Positions 1-8,168 of a stretch of DNA of 22,562 nt are shown here, piece after piece. The DNA is taken from NCBI GenBank assembly GCA_002385485.1, contig DGDP01000077.1:1-22562 (forward strand), read 5' to 3'. The translations under genes were made by a program, and so were the position numbers. Positions within the stretch are counted from its first letter, which is position 1, and the number at the start of each line of letters is the position of its first letter. The stretch comes from Acetomicrobium sp. UBA3949. Lineage in GTDB: Bacteria > Synergistota > Synergistia > Synergistales > Acetomicrobiaceae. The notes below the pieces were generated by a model that was given only the letters and a program-made list of their open reading frames with translations, was not told the DNA's origin and did not search any database.

Positions 1-19
1 AGATGTGTATAAGAGACAG
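1..19. other. Nextera transposase adapter remnant (sequencing artefact)
   Basis: The first 19 bases, AGATGTGTATAAGAGACAG, are identical to the Tn5 mosaic end plus linker used in Nextera libraries. They are not part of the genome: the hpf reading frame that follows is intact only from about base 20. The contig therefore begins at an untrimmed read end. Nothing biological, such as a Tn5 insertion, should be inferred from it. Confidence 0.96.
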
Positions 20-177
20 GAGTTCCCGTTAAGGCGATGACCCCTGAAGAGGCGACATTGCAGATGAACTTGCTCGGACACGACTTTTTCGTCTTTAAGA
101 ACGCCGATACGGGATTAATCAACGTTGTTTATAAAAGGAAAAACGGAGGCTATGGCTTGATCGAACCCGAAGCTTAA
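20..177 (+). CDS. hpf: Ribosome hibernation promoting factor, long form (C-terminal fragment)
   Basis: Reading in frame from base 22 gives about 51 residues ending at TAA 175-177. They include the segments MTPEEATLQMNLLGHDFFVF, NADTGLINVVYKRK and GGYGLIEP. These are hallmarks of the C-terminal dimerisation domain of long-form HPF (RaiA/YvyD family), the protein that pairs 70S ribosomes into inactive 100S dimers in slow growth. The N-terminal ribosome-binding domain lies beyond the contig start, so the gene is cut by the assembly and not necessarily broken. The short form of HPF lacks this domain. A hairpin terminator 36 bases downstream separates it from hypA, so it appears to end its own transcript. 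Confidence 0.93.
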
Positions 178-212
178 AATGAAGTTGAAACACACCCTTC
201 GAGTTTAGACCA

Positions 213-239
213 AAAGGGGCGATCAGCCCCTTTAATTTT
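213..239 (+). terminator. Intrinsic terminator after hpf
   Basis: An 8-bp perfect stem (AAAGGGGC at 213-220 with GCCCCTTT at 226-233) encloses a 5-base loop and is followed by AATTTT. It lies between the hpf stop and hypA, in the right orientation to end hpf transcription. A TATAAA at 242-247 just beyond it could be a -10 element for hypA, but I see no convincing -35. Confidence 0.85.
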
Positions 240-270
240 GGTATAAAATCAGATCTGTAGGTGTTGTCAT

Positions 271-633
271 ATGCATGAAATGTCGATTGTAGAGGCATTG
301 ATGGAGCAGATAATCGAGATGTCGCAAGATGAGGATTGGGAGGCCGTCACACGAATACGCCTTAAAGTCGGAGCTATGCGCCAGATTGTGCCGGACATAC
401 TGAAGTTTTGCTTCGATGTGGCATCAAAGGGCACCATAATGGAAAATGCCCTTTTGGAAATTGATGAAATACCTTTGCTGATCAAATGCGATGAATGCGG
501 TTATCTTTGGAGCGATAGAGAATTTTTGGGCATGTGTCCAAAATGCTCCTCCATAAATGTTAACCTTTTAAACGGAATGGAGCTGGAATTGACGAACCTG
601 GAGGTGGAAATGAAACATGCCAAGACTTGTTAA
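271..633 (+). CDS. hypA: Hydrogenase maturation nickel metallochaperone HypA
   Basis: This 120-residue protein has the full length and layout of HypA/HybF, which delivers nickel with HypB to the [NiFe]-hydrogenase large subunit precursor. The N-terminus MHEMSIVEAL carries the invariant His2 (with Glu3) that binds nickel. The zinc site is two CxxC pairs, C73/C76 (CDEC) and C89/C92 (CPKC). The ATG at 271 is the only start that leaves His2 in its required position. The 3' end overlaps hypB by 17 bases, and the hypB ribosome-binding site lies inside hypA, so the two are probably translationally coupled. No hydrogenase structural gene or other hyp gene lies in the window. Nickel may also be relevant to the LarA-like racemase about 20 kb downstream, but that link is speculative. 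Confidence 0.95.
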   Translation: MHEMSIVEALMEQIIEMSQDEDWEAVTRIRLKVGAMRQIVPDILKFCFDVASKGTIMENALLEIDEIPLLIKCDECGYLWSDREFLGMCPKCSSINVNLLNGMELELTNLEVEMKHAKTC

Positions 634-1276
634 CGTTAAAAAATCCGTCATGGCAGCTGACGAGGAACATGCTTCTTTTATAAGAAGCATGATGAAACAG
701 AAGGGCGTATTAATGATTAATATGATAGGCTCACCCGGGTCGGGCAAGACGACGTTGCTAGAGAAGTTATTGCCCAAACTGAATTTGAGATGCGCAGTTA
801 TCGAAGGCGATGTCGCTACTTCCAGGGATGCTGAGCGCATAGCGGTCACCGGAACGCCGGTCGTGCAGATAAACACACAAGGAGGATGTCATCTGGAAGC
901 CAATTTGGTAAGAAAGGCCCTGCGGGATATTCCCATAGATGACATCGACGTACTCTTTGTGGAGAACGTTGGCAATCTGGTTTGTCCTGCGGAGTTCGAT
1001 CTAGGAGAGACTTTCAAGATGGCCATTTCAAGCGTCCCTGAGGGTGACGATAAACCACTTAAATATCCCTCGCTTTTTCATCAGGCTAGGGCAGTGCTTC
1101 TAACAAAGGTGGATGTATTGCCCTACATAAAATTCGACCGGTCTGCCTTTTGGCGGGACGTGCAAAAGTTGAATCCCGGTGCCGATAAATTCGAGCTTGC
1201 GGTCATTGAGGGGAAAGGATTGGACGATTTGATCGGAGCTATCGAGGATTGGTTAAAAGATATAAGGGGAAATTAA
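617..1276 (+). CDS. hypB: Hydrogenase nickel incorporation GTPase HypB
   Basis: This 219-residue SIMIBI-class GTPase powers nickel insertion into [NiFe] hydrogenase together with HypA. The P-loop GSPGSGKT is at residues 38-45, EGDV at 63-66, and a TKVD (G4-like NKxD) at 163-166. The metal site at the dimer interface is visible as C91-H92 (GGCHLEA) and C123 (NLVCPAEFD). Two N-terminal additions seen in some HypBs are absent: the high-affinity CxxCxxxxxC motif of E. coli and the His-rich nickel-storage tail. This is therefore the minimal form. The ATG at 617 is preceded by GGAGGT at 600-605. The stop lies one base before the TTG start of the helicase gene. Confidence 0.95.
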   Translation: MPRLVNVKKSVMAADEEHASFIRSMMKQKGVLMINMIGSPGSGKTTLLEKLLPKLNLRCAVIEGDVATSRDAERIAVTGTPVVQINTQGGCHLEANLVRKALRDIPIDDIDVLFVENVGNLVCPAEFDLGETFKMAISSVPEGDDKPLKYPSLFHQARAVLLTKVDVLPYIKFDRSAFWRDVQKLNPGADKFELAVIEGKGLDDLIGAIEDWLKDIRGN

Positions 1277-1277
1277 G

Positions 1278-3266
1278 TTGCAGACTGAACAACTTCTTTC
1301 CCAATTGAACCCAAGACAGAGGGAGGCTGTTTTATATACGAAAGGCCCTCTTTTGGTTTTAGCTGGCGCCGGAAGTGGAAAGACCAGAGTGTTGACCTAT
1401 AAATTCGCCTATCTGGTCGCCAGCGGCCTGGCTCAACCTTGGCAGATCCTTGCCGTTACCTTTACCAACAAGGCGGCAAGGGAAATGAAAGAAAGGGTAT
1501 GGGCTCTGTTGGGGTCGGATATTAATAATTTGCACATTTCGACTTTTCATTCCTATGGTGTTGAGTTCCTCTACAGATATACAAAAGAAGTCGGTGAAGC
1601 GGGCATAAGGGTTCCCTTTAGCGTATTCGACAGAGGAGACTCGCAAAAGCTCGTGGAAAGGCTGATGAAGGATTTTAACATCGATAAAAAACGCTTTGAT
1701 GCATCTTTTTTGATGAACATGATCTCCAAAGCGAAGGCAAGCGCCGATCCCAAGACTCTTTTGCCCAATGCTACACTGGAGGCAAGATGGCGTGAATTTT
1801 ACGATGCCTATAACAAAGAGCTCAAAAGACAGGGAGCGCTCGATTTCGATGACTTGCTTCTTCTTCCTCTTCACTTGCTTACCACTAACAAAAACGTTCT
1901 ACTAAAAGAACGAGCTAGATTTAAATGGGTGCTGGTCGATGAATATCAAGACGTAAATACGCCGCAGTATAAACTTATCGAACTACTGGCCAAATCGGGC
2001 AACATCATGGTCGTAGGGGATCCGGACCAGTCCATTTACGGATGGCGAGGAGCCGATATGTCCATAATAATGAATTTTGAACGTGATTTCCCGGGAGCCA
2101 AAGTCATCACCCTCGATCAGAACTACCGCTCGACGGGCATGATTTTGGACGCCGCAAACGCCGTAATAAAAAACAATATCGAAAGAAGGCCGAAGGACCT
2201 TTGGACGGCCAATCAACAGGGAACACCCGTAACAGTATACCTGGCAAATACCGATCGCATGGAGGCTCAATTCATTGCCGACGAAATAAGAAAGCTATGC
2301 CTTTCCGGCTATTCTTTTGACGACATCGCCGTTCTTTATAGAATCAATGCAATGAGCAGAAGCTACGAGCAGGATCTTATGAATAGAGGGATTCCCTATA
2401 AAATAGTTAAGGGAGTATCTTTCTATGAAAGAAAAGAAGTAAAGGATGTATTGTCCTTCATGAGACTTGCGGTTAATCCCTGGGACGCGGCAGCGTTGCA
2501 CAGGATCGGAAACGTCCCCTCCAGAGGGCTTGGAGCAAAGAGTTTAGAGGCTTTCGAGAGATCGATAGCAAGCATCTCTTCAGGCCATGAGGATCCCCTC
2601 CCTTTGTGGGAGGAAGTTCACAGTTCCGATGCTTTGCCCCTAAAGGGCAAGGCAAAAGCCGGCGCCAGAGAGCTGGCCGGACACATGATCCAAATTTTGT
2701 CTCGTTCGGGTGACGTAGCAGACGTTATCAGCTATATCATGGACGAAATGGGGTACGGGCTCTTTTTGAGAGAGCAATATCCTGAAGATTGGGAGTCCAG
2801 GTCAGAAAATATTTATGAGTTGCTCTCGGTAAACGTCGAAGGAGGCGATCTGGCCAAATTTCTTTCAGTTATCGCCCTTTATTCCGATGCAGACGTCGAC
2901 GAGACTTCCGGAAGCAGGGTCAATCTCCTCACTCTACATGCTGCAAAGGGCTTGGAGTTTCCCGTCGTCTTTCTTGTCGGAATGGAAGAAAATATTTTCC
3001 CCCACTCCAGGGCGAAGATGAGCGATTCTGAGCTCGAAGAGGAGAGGAGATTGTGTTACGTGGGAATGACTCGCGCCATGGAAAAACTTTATCTGACTGG
3101 TGCGCAAAGGAGGATGTTGTTCGGAAACTTGCAGTACAATGCCTTCTCGAGGTTCTTGGAGGAAATACCGGATAGAAACAAGGTGGTTTACGATTTGACT
3201 TTAGAGGAAGAAGAGGTGCCGATCAATGTTGGTCGTAGGTCTAACAGGAGACATTGGAGCTGGTAA
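1278..3266 (+). CDS. UvrD/PcrA/Rep-type superfamily 1 DNA helicase
   Basis: This 662-residue SF1A helicase is an ATP-driven 3'-5' translocase of the kind used in nucleotide excision repair, replication restart and rolling-circle replication. Visible motifs are the Q motif region LNPRQREAVL (10-19), Walker A GAGSGKT (30-36), Walker B DEYQD (221-225), QSIYGWRGAD (251-260), LDQNYRSTG, TLHAAKGLEFPVVF (from about residue 552) and EEERRLCYVGMTRA (about 590-603). Domains 1A/1B/2A/2B are all present. At 662 residues it is shorter than typical PcrA/UvrD (about 720-740) and lacks the usual C-terminal Tudor-like RNA-polymerase-binding tail. The start is TTG at 1278, with AAGGGGA at 1264-1270. Its last 41 bases overlap the coaE-cutA gene. 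PcrA, UvrD or Rep cannot be told apart by eye. Confidence 0.92.
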   Translation: MQTEQLLSQLNPRQREAVLYTKGPLLVLAGAGSGKTRVLTYKFAYLVASGLAQPWQILAVTFTNKAAREMKERVWALLGSDINNLHISTFHSYGVEFLYRYTKEVGEAGIRVPFSVFDRGDSQKLVERLMKDFNIDKKRFDASFLMNMISKAKASADPKTLLPNATLEARWREFYDAYNKELKRQGALDFDDLLLLPLHLLTTNKNVLLKERARFKWVLVDEYQDVNTPQYKLIELLAKSGNIMVVGDPDQSIYGWRGADMSIIMNFERDFPGAKVITLDQNYRSTGMILDAANAVIKNNIERRPKDLWTANQQGTPVTVYLANTDRMEAQFIADEIRKLCLSGYSFDDIAVLYRINAMSRSYEQDLMNRGIPYKIVKGVSFYERKEVKDVLSFMRLAVNPWDAAALHRIGNVPSRGLGAKSLEAFERSIASISSGHEDPLPLWEEVHSSDALPLKGKAKAGARELAGHMIQILSRSGDVADVISYIMDEMGYGLFLREQYPEDWESRSENIYELLSVNVEGGDLAKFLSVIALYSDADVDETSGSRVNLLTLHAAKGLEFPVVFLVGMEENIFPHSRAKMSDSELEEERRLCYVGMTRAMEKLYLTGAQRRMLFGNLQYNAFSRFLEEIPDRNKVVYDLTLEEEEVPINVGRRSNRRHWSW

Positions 3267-4116
3267 AAGCACAGTTTGCAGCCTCCTTCAGAGAATGGGA
3301 GCAGAGATAGTGGAGGCTGATCGGATTGTAAGACAGATATGGACAAAGCCAGAAATTATAGAGCAAGCATGCAATCGCTGGGGGAAGGAAATATTGGATG
3401 AGGAGGGTCGCGTTTTACCCAATGTCATTGCATCCAAGGCCTTCTTGAACGACAGAGAGTACAAGTGGCTTTGCGACCTCATTCATCCTCTGGTCATGGC
3501 TGAAATGGAAAGGGAGCTCGTAGGTGGCGAGGGACTCAAGGTTTTTGAGATACCTCTGTTATTTGAAGTAGGTAGGCCCGACTGGATCGATTTCGTCATA
3601 TACGTTACGGCGCCCAAGGAGTTGCGCGCTAGAAGAAACGCCGCGAGAGGTTTGGACGAAGAGGCCCTAGCCCTGAGGGAGAGGTGGCTTTTGCCCGCCG
3701 ATGAAAAGAAGAAGAGATCCGATTGGGTAATAGAAAACGAAGGAGATCTCAAAACATTGAGGGCAAAGGTCGAAGACTTGGGGGAGCTGCTTTTGAACCT
3801 CGCTTATCCCATTCTGGTTTCCCTCACGTGCGGAAGCGAAAGCGAGGCCGAAGAGATAGCAAGGGCGTGTATCGACAGGAAGCTTGCTGCTTGCGTCAAC
3901 ATCTGCCCCGTAAAGAGCATCTATGTGTGGCAGGGAAAGTTGGAGCAGGAGGGCGAATGGGAGTTGAAGTTTAAATCCCTACAATGCAAATTACATGCCC
4001 TGAAAAATACTATCCTCGAAAAACATAGCTACGAGACTCCCGTAATATTAGTTCATCCTTTGAAGTGGATGAACGGCACGGCTTTATTATGGCTTAGGGA
4101 GGTTTTGGATATTTGA
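3226..4116 (+). CDS. coaE: Dephospho-CoA kinase fused to a CutA-like domain
   Basis: This is a 296-residue two-domain protein. Residues 1 to about 190 are CoaE, which phosphorylates dephospho-CoA at the 3'-ribose hydroxyl in the last step of coenzyme A synthesis. Evidence is MLVVGLTGDIGAGKST with P-loop GDIGAGKS (8-15), EADRIVRQIW (30-39), EIPLLFE (108-114) and ARGLDEEALALRERW followed by SDWVIENEGDL. Residues from about 194 to the end (YPILVSLTCGSESEAEEIAR, KLAACVNI, SIYVWQGKLEQEGEWEL, HSYETPVIL) match CutA, a small trimeric PII-like fold linked to divalent-cation tolerance. The join is continuous, with no stop or frameshift. CoaE and CutA are normally separate proteins of about 200 and 105 residues. 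The start ATG at 3226 has AGAGGT at 3212-3217 and overlaps the helicase gene by 41 bases. The stop overlaps the next gene (TTGA). Confidence 0.93.
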   Translation: MLVVGLTGDIGAGKSTVCSLLQRMGAEIVEADRIVRQIWTKPEIIEQACNRWGKEILDEEGRVLPNVIASKAFLNDREYKWLCDLIHPLVMAEMERELVGGEGLKVFEIPLLFEVGRPDWIDFVIYVTAPKELRARRNAARGLDEEALALRERWLLPADEKKKRSDWVIENEGDLKTLRAKVEDLGELLLNLAYPILVSLTCGSESEAEEIARACIDRKLAACVNICPVKSIYVWQGKLEQEGEWELKFKSLQCKLHALKNTILEKHSYETPVILVHPLKWMNGTALLWLREVLDI

Positions 4117-6743
4117 AGGTAATCACCACTCACATCGGAGCGGACTTCGATTCTCTAGCCAGCATGATAGCTGCTACGAAGCTGTATCCCGGTGCGGTTC
4201 CCTGTTTTTCAGGTTCTGCATCGAGGAACGTAAGAGATTTTTTGAAACGCTATCAAAGCAGATACAAAGTCTTAACACCCAGAAAGGTCAATATGGACGA
4301 AGTAACGACGTTGATCGTAGTAGACACACGCTCGGTGTCCCGCATAGGACCCTTTGCCTCTCTCGTAGGAAAAAAGGACGTTATCATTCACGTCTACGAT
4401 CATCACCCTGGTGATGTGTTGGATGAGCTTCCAGCTTCCTTTGCCAGGACGGAAACTCTTGGCGCCTGTACAACTTTGCTCGTGGAAATCCTTTTAGAGC
4501 GCGGCATTACCATACTTCCCCAAGAGGCTACACTTTATGCAATGGGGATATATGAAGATTCAGGGGCGCTTACCTTCGGAGGTACATGCAGAAAGGATTA
4601 CGAGATCATCGCCACCCTTCGCGAACTGGGAGCCGACATGACGCAAATTCCCATATTCGTGGAGCAGTCCTTAAACTTTGCAGAAAAACATTTATTGAAC
4701 GAACTCATAGACAATTCTTGGGAAAGATATATAAACGGGGCAAAAGTGGTCTTATCTGCTTTAAATTCATCTCAATATGTTGAAGGGCTTTCTTTGTTCG
4801 TTCATCGACTGCGCGACTATTTCGATGCCGATGTGGCGATAGCTGTAGTTTCAATGGGTCAAAGAACATACATAGTAGCACGAAGTAGAGAAGAAGTATT
4901 AAACGTGGCCGACTTTTTGGTGAGATGGGGAGGAGGAGGACATCCTCAAGCTGCGTCGGTGACGCTCACGCGCAGAGATCCCTTTGTCCTCGTCGAGGAA
5001 ATCGAAAGGCGGTTGGCCGACGAGATAAGGCCCCTGTTAACTGTGGCCAAGGTGATGACCAGCCCGGTAATGGCTATCAACCCAGACCTTCAAGTTGACG
5101 AAGCCTATAAGCTCATGATTCGTTATGGCCATTCGGGAATGCCCATCGTTCGAGATGGAAATCTAATTGGAATAATAACGCGAAAAGACCTGGACAAAGC
5201 TCACCTTCACGGATTTGGGACCATCGAAGTAAGAGAATTCATGACCGAAGGTGTCATTACCGTTCATCCGGGAGCATCAATTTCTGAAGCCCACAGATTA
5301 ATGGTCTTTCATAATATAGGACGTTTGCCCGTAAAAGAAAAGGGATCGCTCGTTGGTATCGTAACGAGGACGGATATGCTCCGAGCTCTTTACCCCGTTT
5401 CCGTTCCCGCCGAAGAAAAGTCTTTAGGGTCGGCATTGCCCTGGACAGAGGACGTTTCGGAGTTGATGGCTCAGAGGCTTTCGCCATGGATCACTCAGAC
5501 TCTGCGAAGGTTGGGTCAGCGAGCCGAGGAAATGTCGCTCAAAGCATATGTCGTAGGCGGCTTCGCGAGGGATTTGCTGCTTGGCAAGGAAAACCAAGAT
5601 TTGGACATAGTTATAGAAGGGGACGCCCTTTCTTTTATCAAGTCATGGGAAGCAGACGGATGCAGAGTGGCGGTGCATGAGCGATACAGAACAGGCACAA
5701 TAGTGTTTCCCGGAGGCAGAAAGATAGATGTAGCCACTGCTCGCAGGGAGTTTTACGAATATCCCGTTGCTTTGCCAAAGGTCGTCGGCGATAGCTTGAA
5801 ACACGACCTGTACAGGAGGGATTTTACTGTCAATTCAATGGCAATATCCATCAACGGAACATCATGGGGGACTCTTATAGACTATTTCGGAGGAAGACGC
5901 GATCTTCAAAAAAGACAGTTGCGCGTATTGCATAATTTAAGTTTTGTAGAAGACCCAACGCGTGTTTTAAGGGGTCTGAGATTGAAGCACAGGCTGGGTT
6001 TCGAATTTGAAGACAACACCGTCAGGCTGATCAGAAGCGCCATTAAAGGAGGTTTATTGGCTCTCCTTTCCGGAACAAGGGTTAAAAACGAGCTAAAGTT
6101 GATTTTTCTGGAAGAAAGAGCGTATCCCATCGTCCTTGAGATGGTCCATCTTGGGATCTTTGAAGCATTATTTCCTGGAATTAAGATCGATCGCAATTGT
6201 TTGCGGGTTATTCGAAGGTTGTCCTTCTTTTTGAGACGAATCCACTACGATTTGCCCGACATGGGCGATAAGGTGTGGTTGGCATTTTTGGCGGCGGTGC
6301 TTTTTTCCTCTGCGGAATGGGTACAGGAAGCTACGCTCGATAAACTGCATCTGTCCAAACCCGACAGAGAGGCCGTCGAAAGGGCTTTAAACGATCTCGG
6401 AACTGCCGAAAATGCCGTTGGAGGGCGGGGAATAAGAAGCCATGAGGAAATTTACTTTTTCCTGGAGGACGTTCCATACGTTACGGCGTTGTTTTGGGCT
6501 GCCGCGACGGAGCAGTGGCGAGTCAGGAGGAGGATATTGCTCTTTTTGACTAGACTTCATCGGATACACCCTATACTTATGGGAAGAGATTTGATAGAGT
6601 TAGGTTACCCGAAAGGGGCCTTAATTGGAAAGATTTTAGACGAACTTTTAAGGGCCCGTCTTCGTGGCGAGGTGGAAACCAGAGAAGATGAAATAAGATG
6701 GATTAAAAAGCATTACCCTTTGTACGTTTTAAAGAAAGGATAG
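4113..6743 (+). CDS. tRNA nucleotidyltransferase/poly(A) polymerase with N-terminal DHH and tandem CBS domains
   Basis: This 876-residue fusion acts on tRNA 3' ends. Residues 1-310 are a DHH/DHHA1 phosphoesterase: HIGADFDS (7-14), VVDTR (69-73), DHHPGD (96-101) and GGGGHPQAAS near 272-281. Two CBS domains (about 312-428) follow, the adenylate-sensing type of regulatory pair. From about 475 comes a class II nucleotidyltransferase head: YVVGGFARD (479-487), catalytic DLD (496-498), RRDFTVNSMA (568-577) and EDPTRVLRGLR (613-623), then the helical tRNA-binding region. This architecture is known in several bacterial groups, where the enzyme may add CCA, only the terminal A, or poly(A). Which one cannot be read from sequence. 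The DHH part resembles NrnA-like RNases and could trim RNA, which is inference. The start is TTG at 4113 with AGGGAGG at 4096-4102, and its TTGA overlaps the coaE-cutA stop. Confidence 0.92.
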   Translation: MKVITTHIGADFDSLASMIAATKLYPGAVPCFSGSASRNVRDFLKRYQSRYKVLTPRKVNMDEVTTLIVVDTRSVSRIGPFASLVGKKDVIIHVYDHHPGDVLDELPASFARTETLGACTTLLVEILLERGITILPQEATLYAMGIYEDSGALTFGGTCRKDYEIIATLRELGADMTQIPIFVEQSLNFAEKHLLNELIDNSWERYINGAKVVLSALNSSQYVEGLSLFVHRLRDYFDADVAIAVVSMGQRTYIVARSREEVLNVADFLVRWGGGGHPQAASVTLTRRDPFVLVEEIERRLADEIRPLLTVAKVMTSPVMAINPDLQVDEAYKLMIRYGHSGMPIVRDGNLIGIITRKDLDKAHLHGFGTIEVREFMTEGVITVHPGASISEAHRLMVFHNIGRLPVKEKGSLVGIVTRTDMLRALYPVSVPAEEKSLGSALPWTEDVSELMAQRLSPWITQTLRRLGQRAEEMSLKAYVVGGFARDLLLGKENQDLDIVIEGDALSFIKSWEADGCRVAVHERYRTGTIVFPGGRKIDVATARREFYEYPVALPKVVGDSLKHDLYRRDFTVNSMAISINGTSWGTLIDYFGGRRDLQKRQLRVLHNLSFVEDPTRVLRGLRLKHRLGFEFEDNTVRLIRSAIKGGLLALLSGTRVKNELKLIFLEERAYPIVLEMVHLGIFEALFPGIKIDRNCLRVIRRLSFFLRRIHYDLPDMGDKVWLAFLAAVLFSSAEWVQEATLDKLHLSKPDREAVERALNDLGTAENAVGGRGIRSHEEIYFFLEDVPYVTALFWAAATEQWRVRRRILLFLTRLHRIHPILMGRDLIELGYPKGALIGKILDELLRARLRGEVETREDEIRWIKKHYPLYVLKKG

Positions 6744-6747
6744 GGAT

Positions 6748-7353
6748 GTGATGGGTTTTCCGAGTTGGATAGATCTTATTTTGAGTTTGCCTGCAGTTTT
6801 GTGGGCTATTACTTTTCATGAATATTGTCATGGTTATGTGGCCTATAGATTGGGGGATGACACCGCCTTACGATCGGGGCGTCTTACGTTAAACCCCTTG
6901 GCGCATCTGGACCCCATAGGGGCTTTGATGCTGCTCATATTTCGTTTCGGATGGGCGAAGCCTGTGCCTATAAGCACGAGAAACTTCAGTAATCCCAGGA
7001 GGGATTTGGTTCTAGTATCGCTTGCGGGTGCTGTCGGCAATTTGATCACAGCTGTGGTTTGTGCTCTTCTGGTCAGGATATTTCCCGCTATATTTTTATC
7101 AAATATCGCCCTTTCAAGGTTCATACTGCTTATGATTATGATAAATGTGGGATTGGCGGTGTTTAATTTGCTTCCAATTCCCCCTCTCGATGGCTCGAGG
7201 ATACTTTATGTCCTTTTGCCTCCAAAGGCTATGAACGTATATTTCTACCTTGAGCGATACGGTATTTTTTTGATTCTGATTCTTGTGATGCTTGGAGTTG
7301 TCCAGGCAGTAATGGCGCCTGTGACCATGGCGATATTTAGAATAATGCTGTGA
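6748..7353 (+). CDS. Site-2 protease family (M50) membrane metalloprotease
   Basis: This 201-residue polytopic membrane protein has the M50 zinc signature HEYCH (24-28, HExxH) in the first hydrophobic segment. The third ligand motif is NLLPIPPLDGSRIL, with N140 and D148. It also carries the typical RLTLNPLAHLDPIGALML and GWAKPVPI segments. It belongs to the compact YwhC-like subgroup, with no PDZ domain. Such proteins cut transmembrane segments, for example of anti-sigma factors, but the substrate here is unknown. The track start is GTG at 6748 with AGAAAGGA upstream at 6733-6740; ATG 6751 is equally possible and changes only one residue. It sits five bases after the tRNA-nucleotidyltransferase stop, in the same operon. 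Confidence 0.9.
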   Translation: MMGFPSWIDLILSLPAVLWAITFHEYCHGYVAYRLGDDTALRSGRLTLNPLAHLDPIGALMLLIFRFGWAKPVPISTRNFSNPRRDLVLVSLAGAVGNLITAVVCALLVRIFPAIFLSNIALSRFILLMIMINVGLAVFNLLPIPPLDGSRILYVLLPPKAMNVYFYLERYGIFLILILVMLGVVQAVMAPVTMAIFRIML

Positions 7354-7387
7354 TGAAGGCAAAAAATAATCTACAGAGGGGTCAAAT

Positions 7388-8167
7388 ATGAGAATATTAG
7401 TCACAAACGATGACGGAGTTCTGTCGCCCGGGATAATTGCCCTGGCAACACATTTAAAAGGTGCGGGTCATGAAGTCATCGTGGTCGCCCCTGAAAGACA
7501 ACACAGCAGTGTAGGTCACGCTATAACTTTGCATCGTCCTTTAAGGCTATGGCAGATAGGCAACGGCCCCTATCCAGAGGGGGTCGCGGTTTACGCCTGC
7601 AATGGGACTCCGTCGGACAGCGTAGTATTGGGGCTTGAAGAGCTCGACCCTTCGGTTGAGATTGTGTGTTCAGGGATAAATATTGGCCCCAACCTCGGTG
7701 ATGACCTCACCTATTCCGGAACAGTATCGGCTGCAATGGAGGGTGTTGTGCTGGGGCGTCCTTCGGTCGCTTTTTCGCTGGATTGCGATGATGAAGCGGG
7801 TGCCCATTTCAATACGGCGGGCATCATCGCGGCTAAGATAGTGGGATGGCTTAAGAATCATCCCCTTGATAAAGGGTTGCTTTTAAACGTAAACATACCG
7901 GACAAGGAAATAAATCATATCTCCGGCATAAAAGTCACAAAAAAAGGTTTGAGGATATACGAAGGAAAGGTAAGTAAACTGCGAGATCCCCACGGTAGGG
8001 TATACTATTGGATAGCGGGCAAACCAACGGATCAGCTGATAGAAGGAACCGACGTTTGGGCCGTAGCCAACGGCTGCGTCTCCGTAACGCCCGTTCATTT
8101 GGATATGACGCACTATCCTTCCCTCATGAAATTGAAAAGCGACGGACTCGAGGAGGTATCATTATAA
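7388..8167 (+). CDS. surE: 5'/3'-nucleotidase SurE
   Basis: This 259-residue protein is SurE, a cytoplasmic metal-dependent phosphatase that removes phosphate from 5'- and 3'-nucleotides and can shorten polyphosphate. The start MRILVTNDDG holds metal ligands D8 and D9. PERQHSSVGHAITL supplies the conserved Ser (41 or 42), and SGINIGPNLGDDLTYSGTVS holds N99. Length and motif order match the family. ATG 7388 is preceded by AGAGGGG at 7375-7381. The stop lies one base before the GTG of archease, and the archease ribosome-binding site is inside surE, so expression of the two is coupled. Confidence 0.96.
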   Translation: MRILVTNDDGVLSPGIIALATHLKGAGHEVIVVAPERQHSSVGHAITLHRPLRLWQIGNGPYPEGVAVYACNGTPSDSVVLGLEELDPSVEIVCSGINIGPNLGDDLTYSGTVSAAMEGVVLGRPSVAFSLDCDDEAGAHFNTAGIIAAKIVGWLKNHPLDKGLLLNVNIPDKEINHISGIKVTKKGLRIYEGKVSKLRDPHGRVYYWIAGKPTDQLIEGTDVWAVANGCVSVTPVHLDMTHYPSLMKLKSDGLEEVSL

Positions 8168-8168
8168 A

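Noticed and set aside
1..19. Transposon end (Tn5 mosaic end) as a mobile element
   Set aside because: It sits exactly at the contig edge and equals the library adapter. No transposase or target duplication is present.
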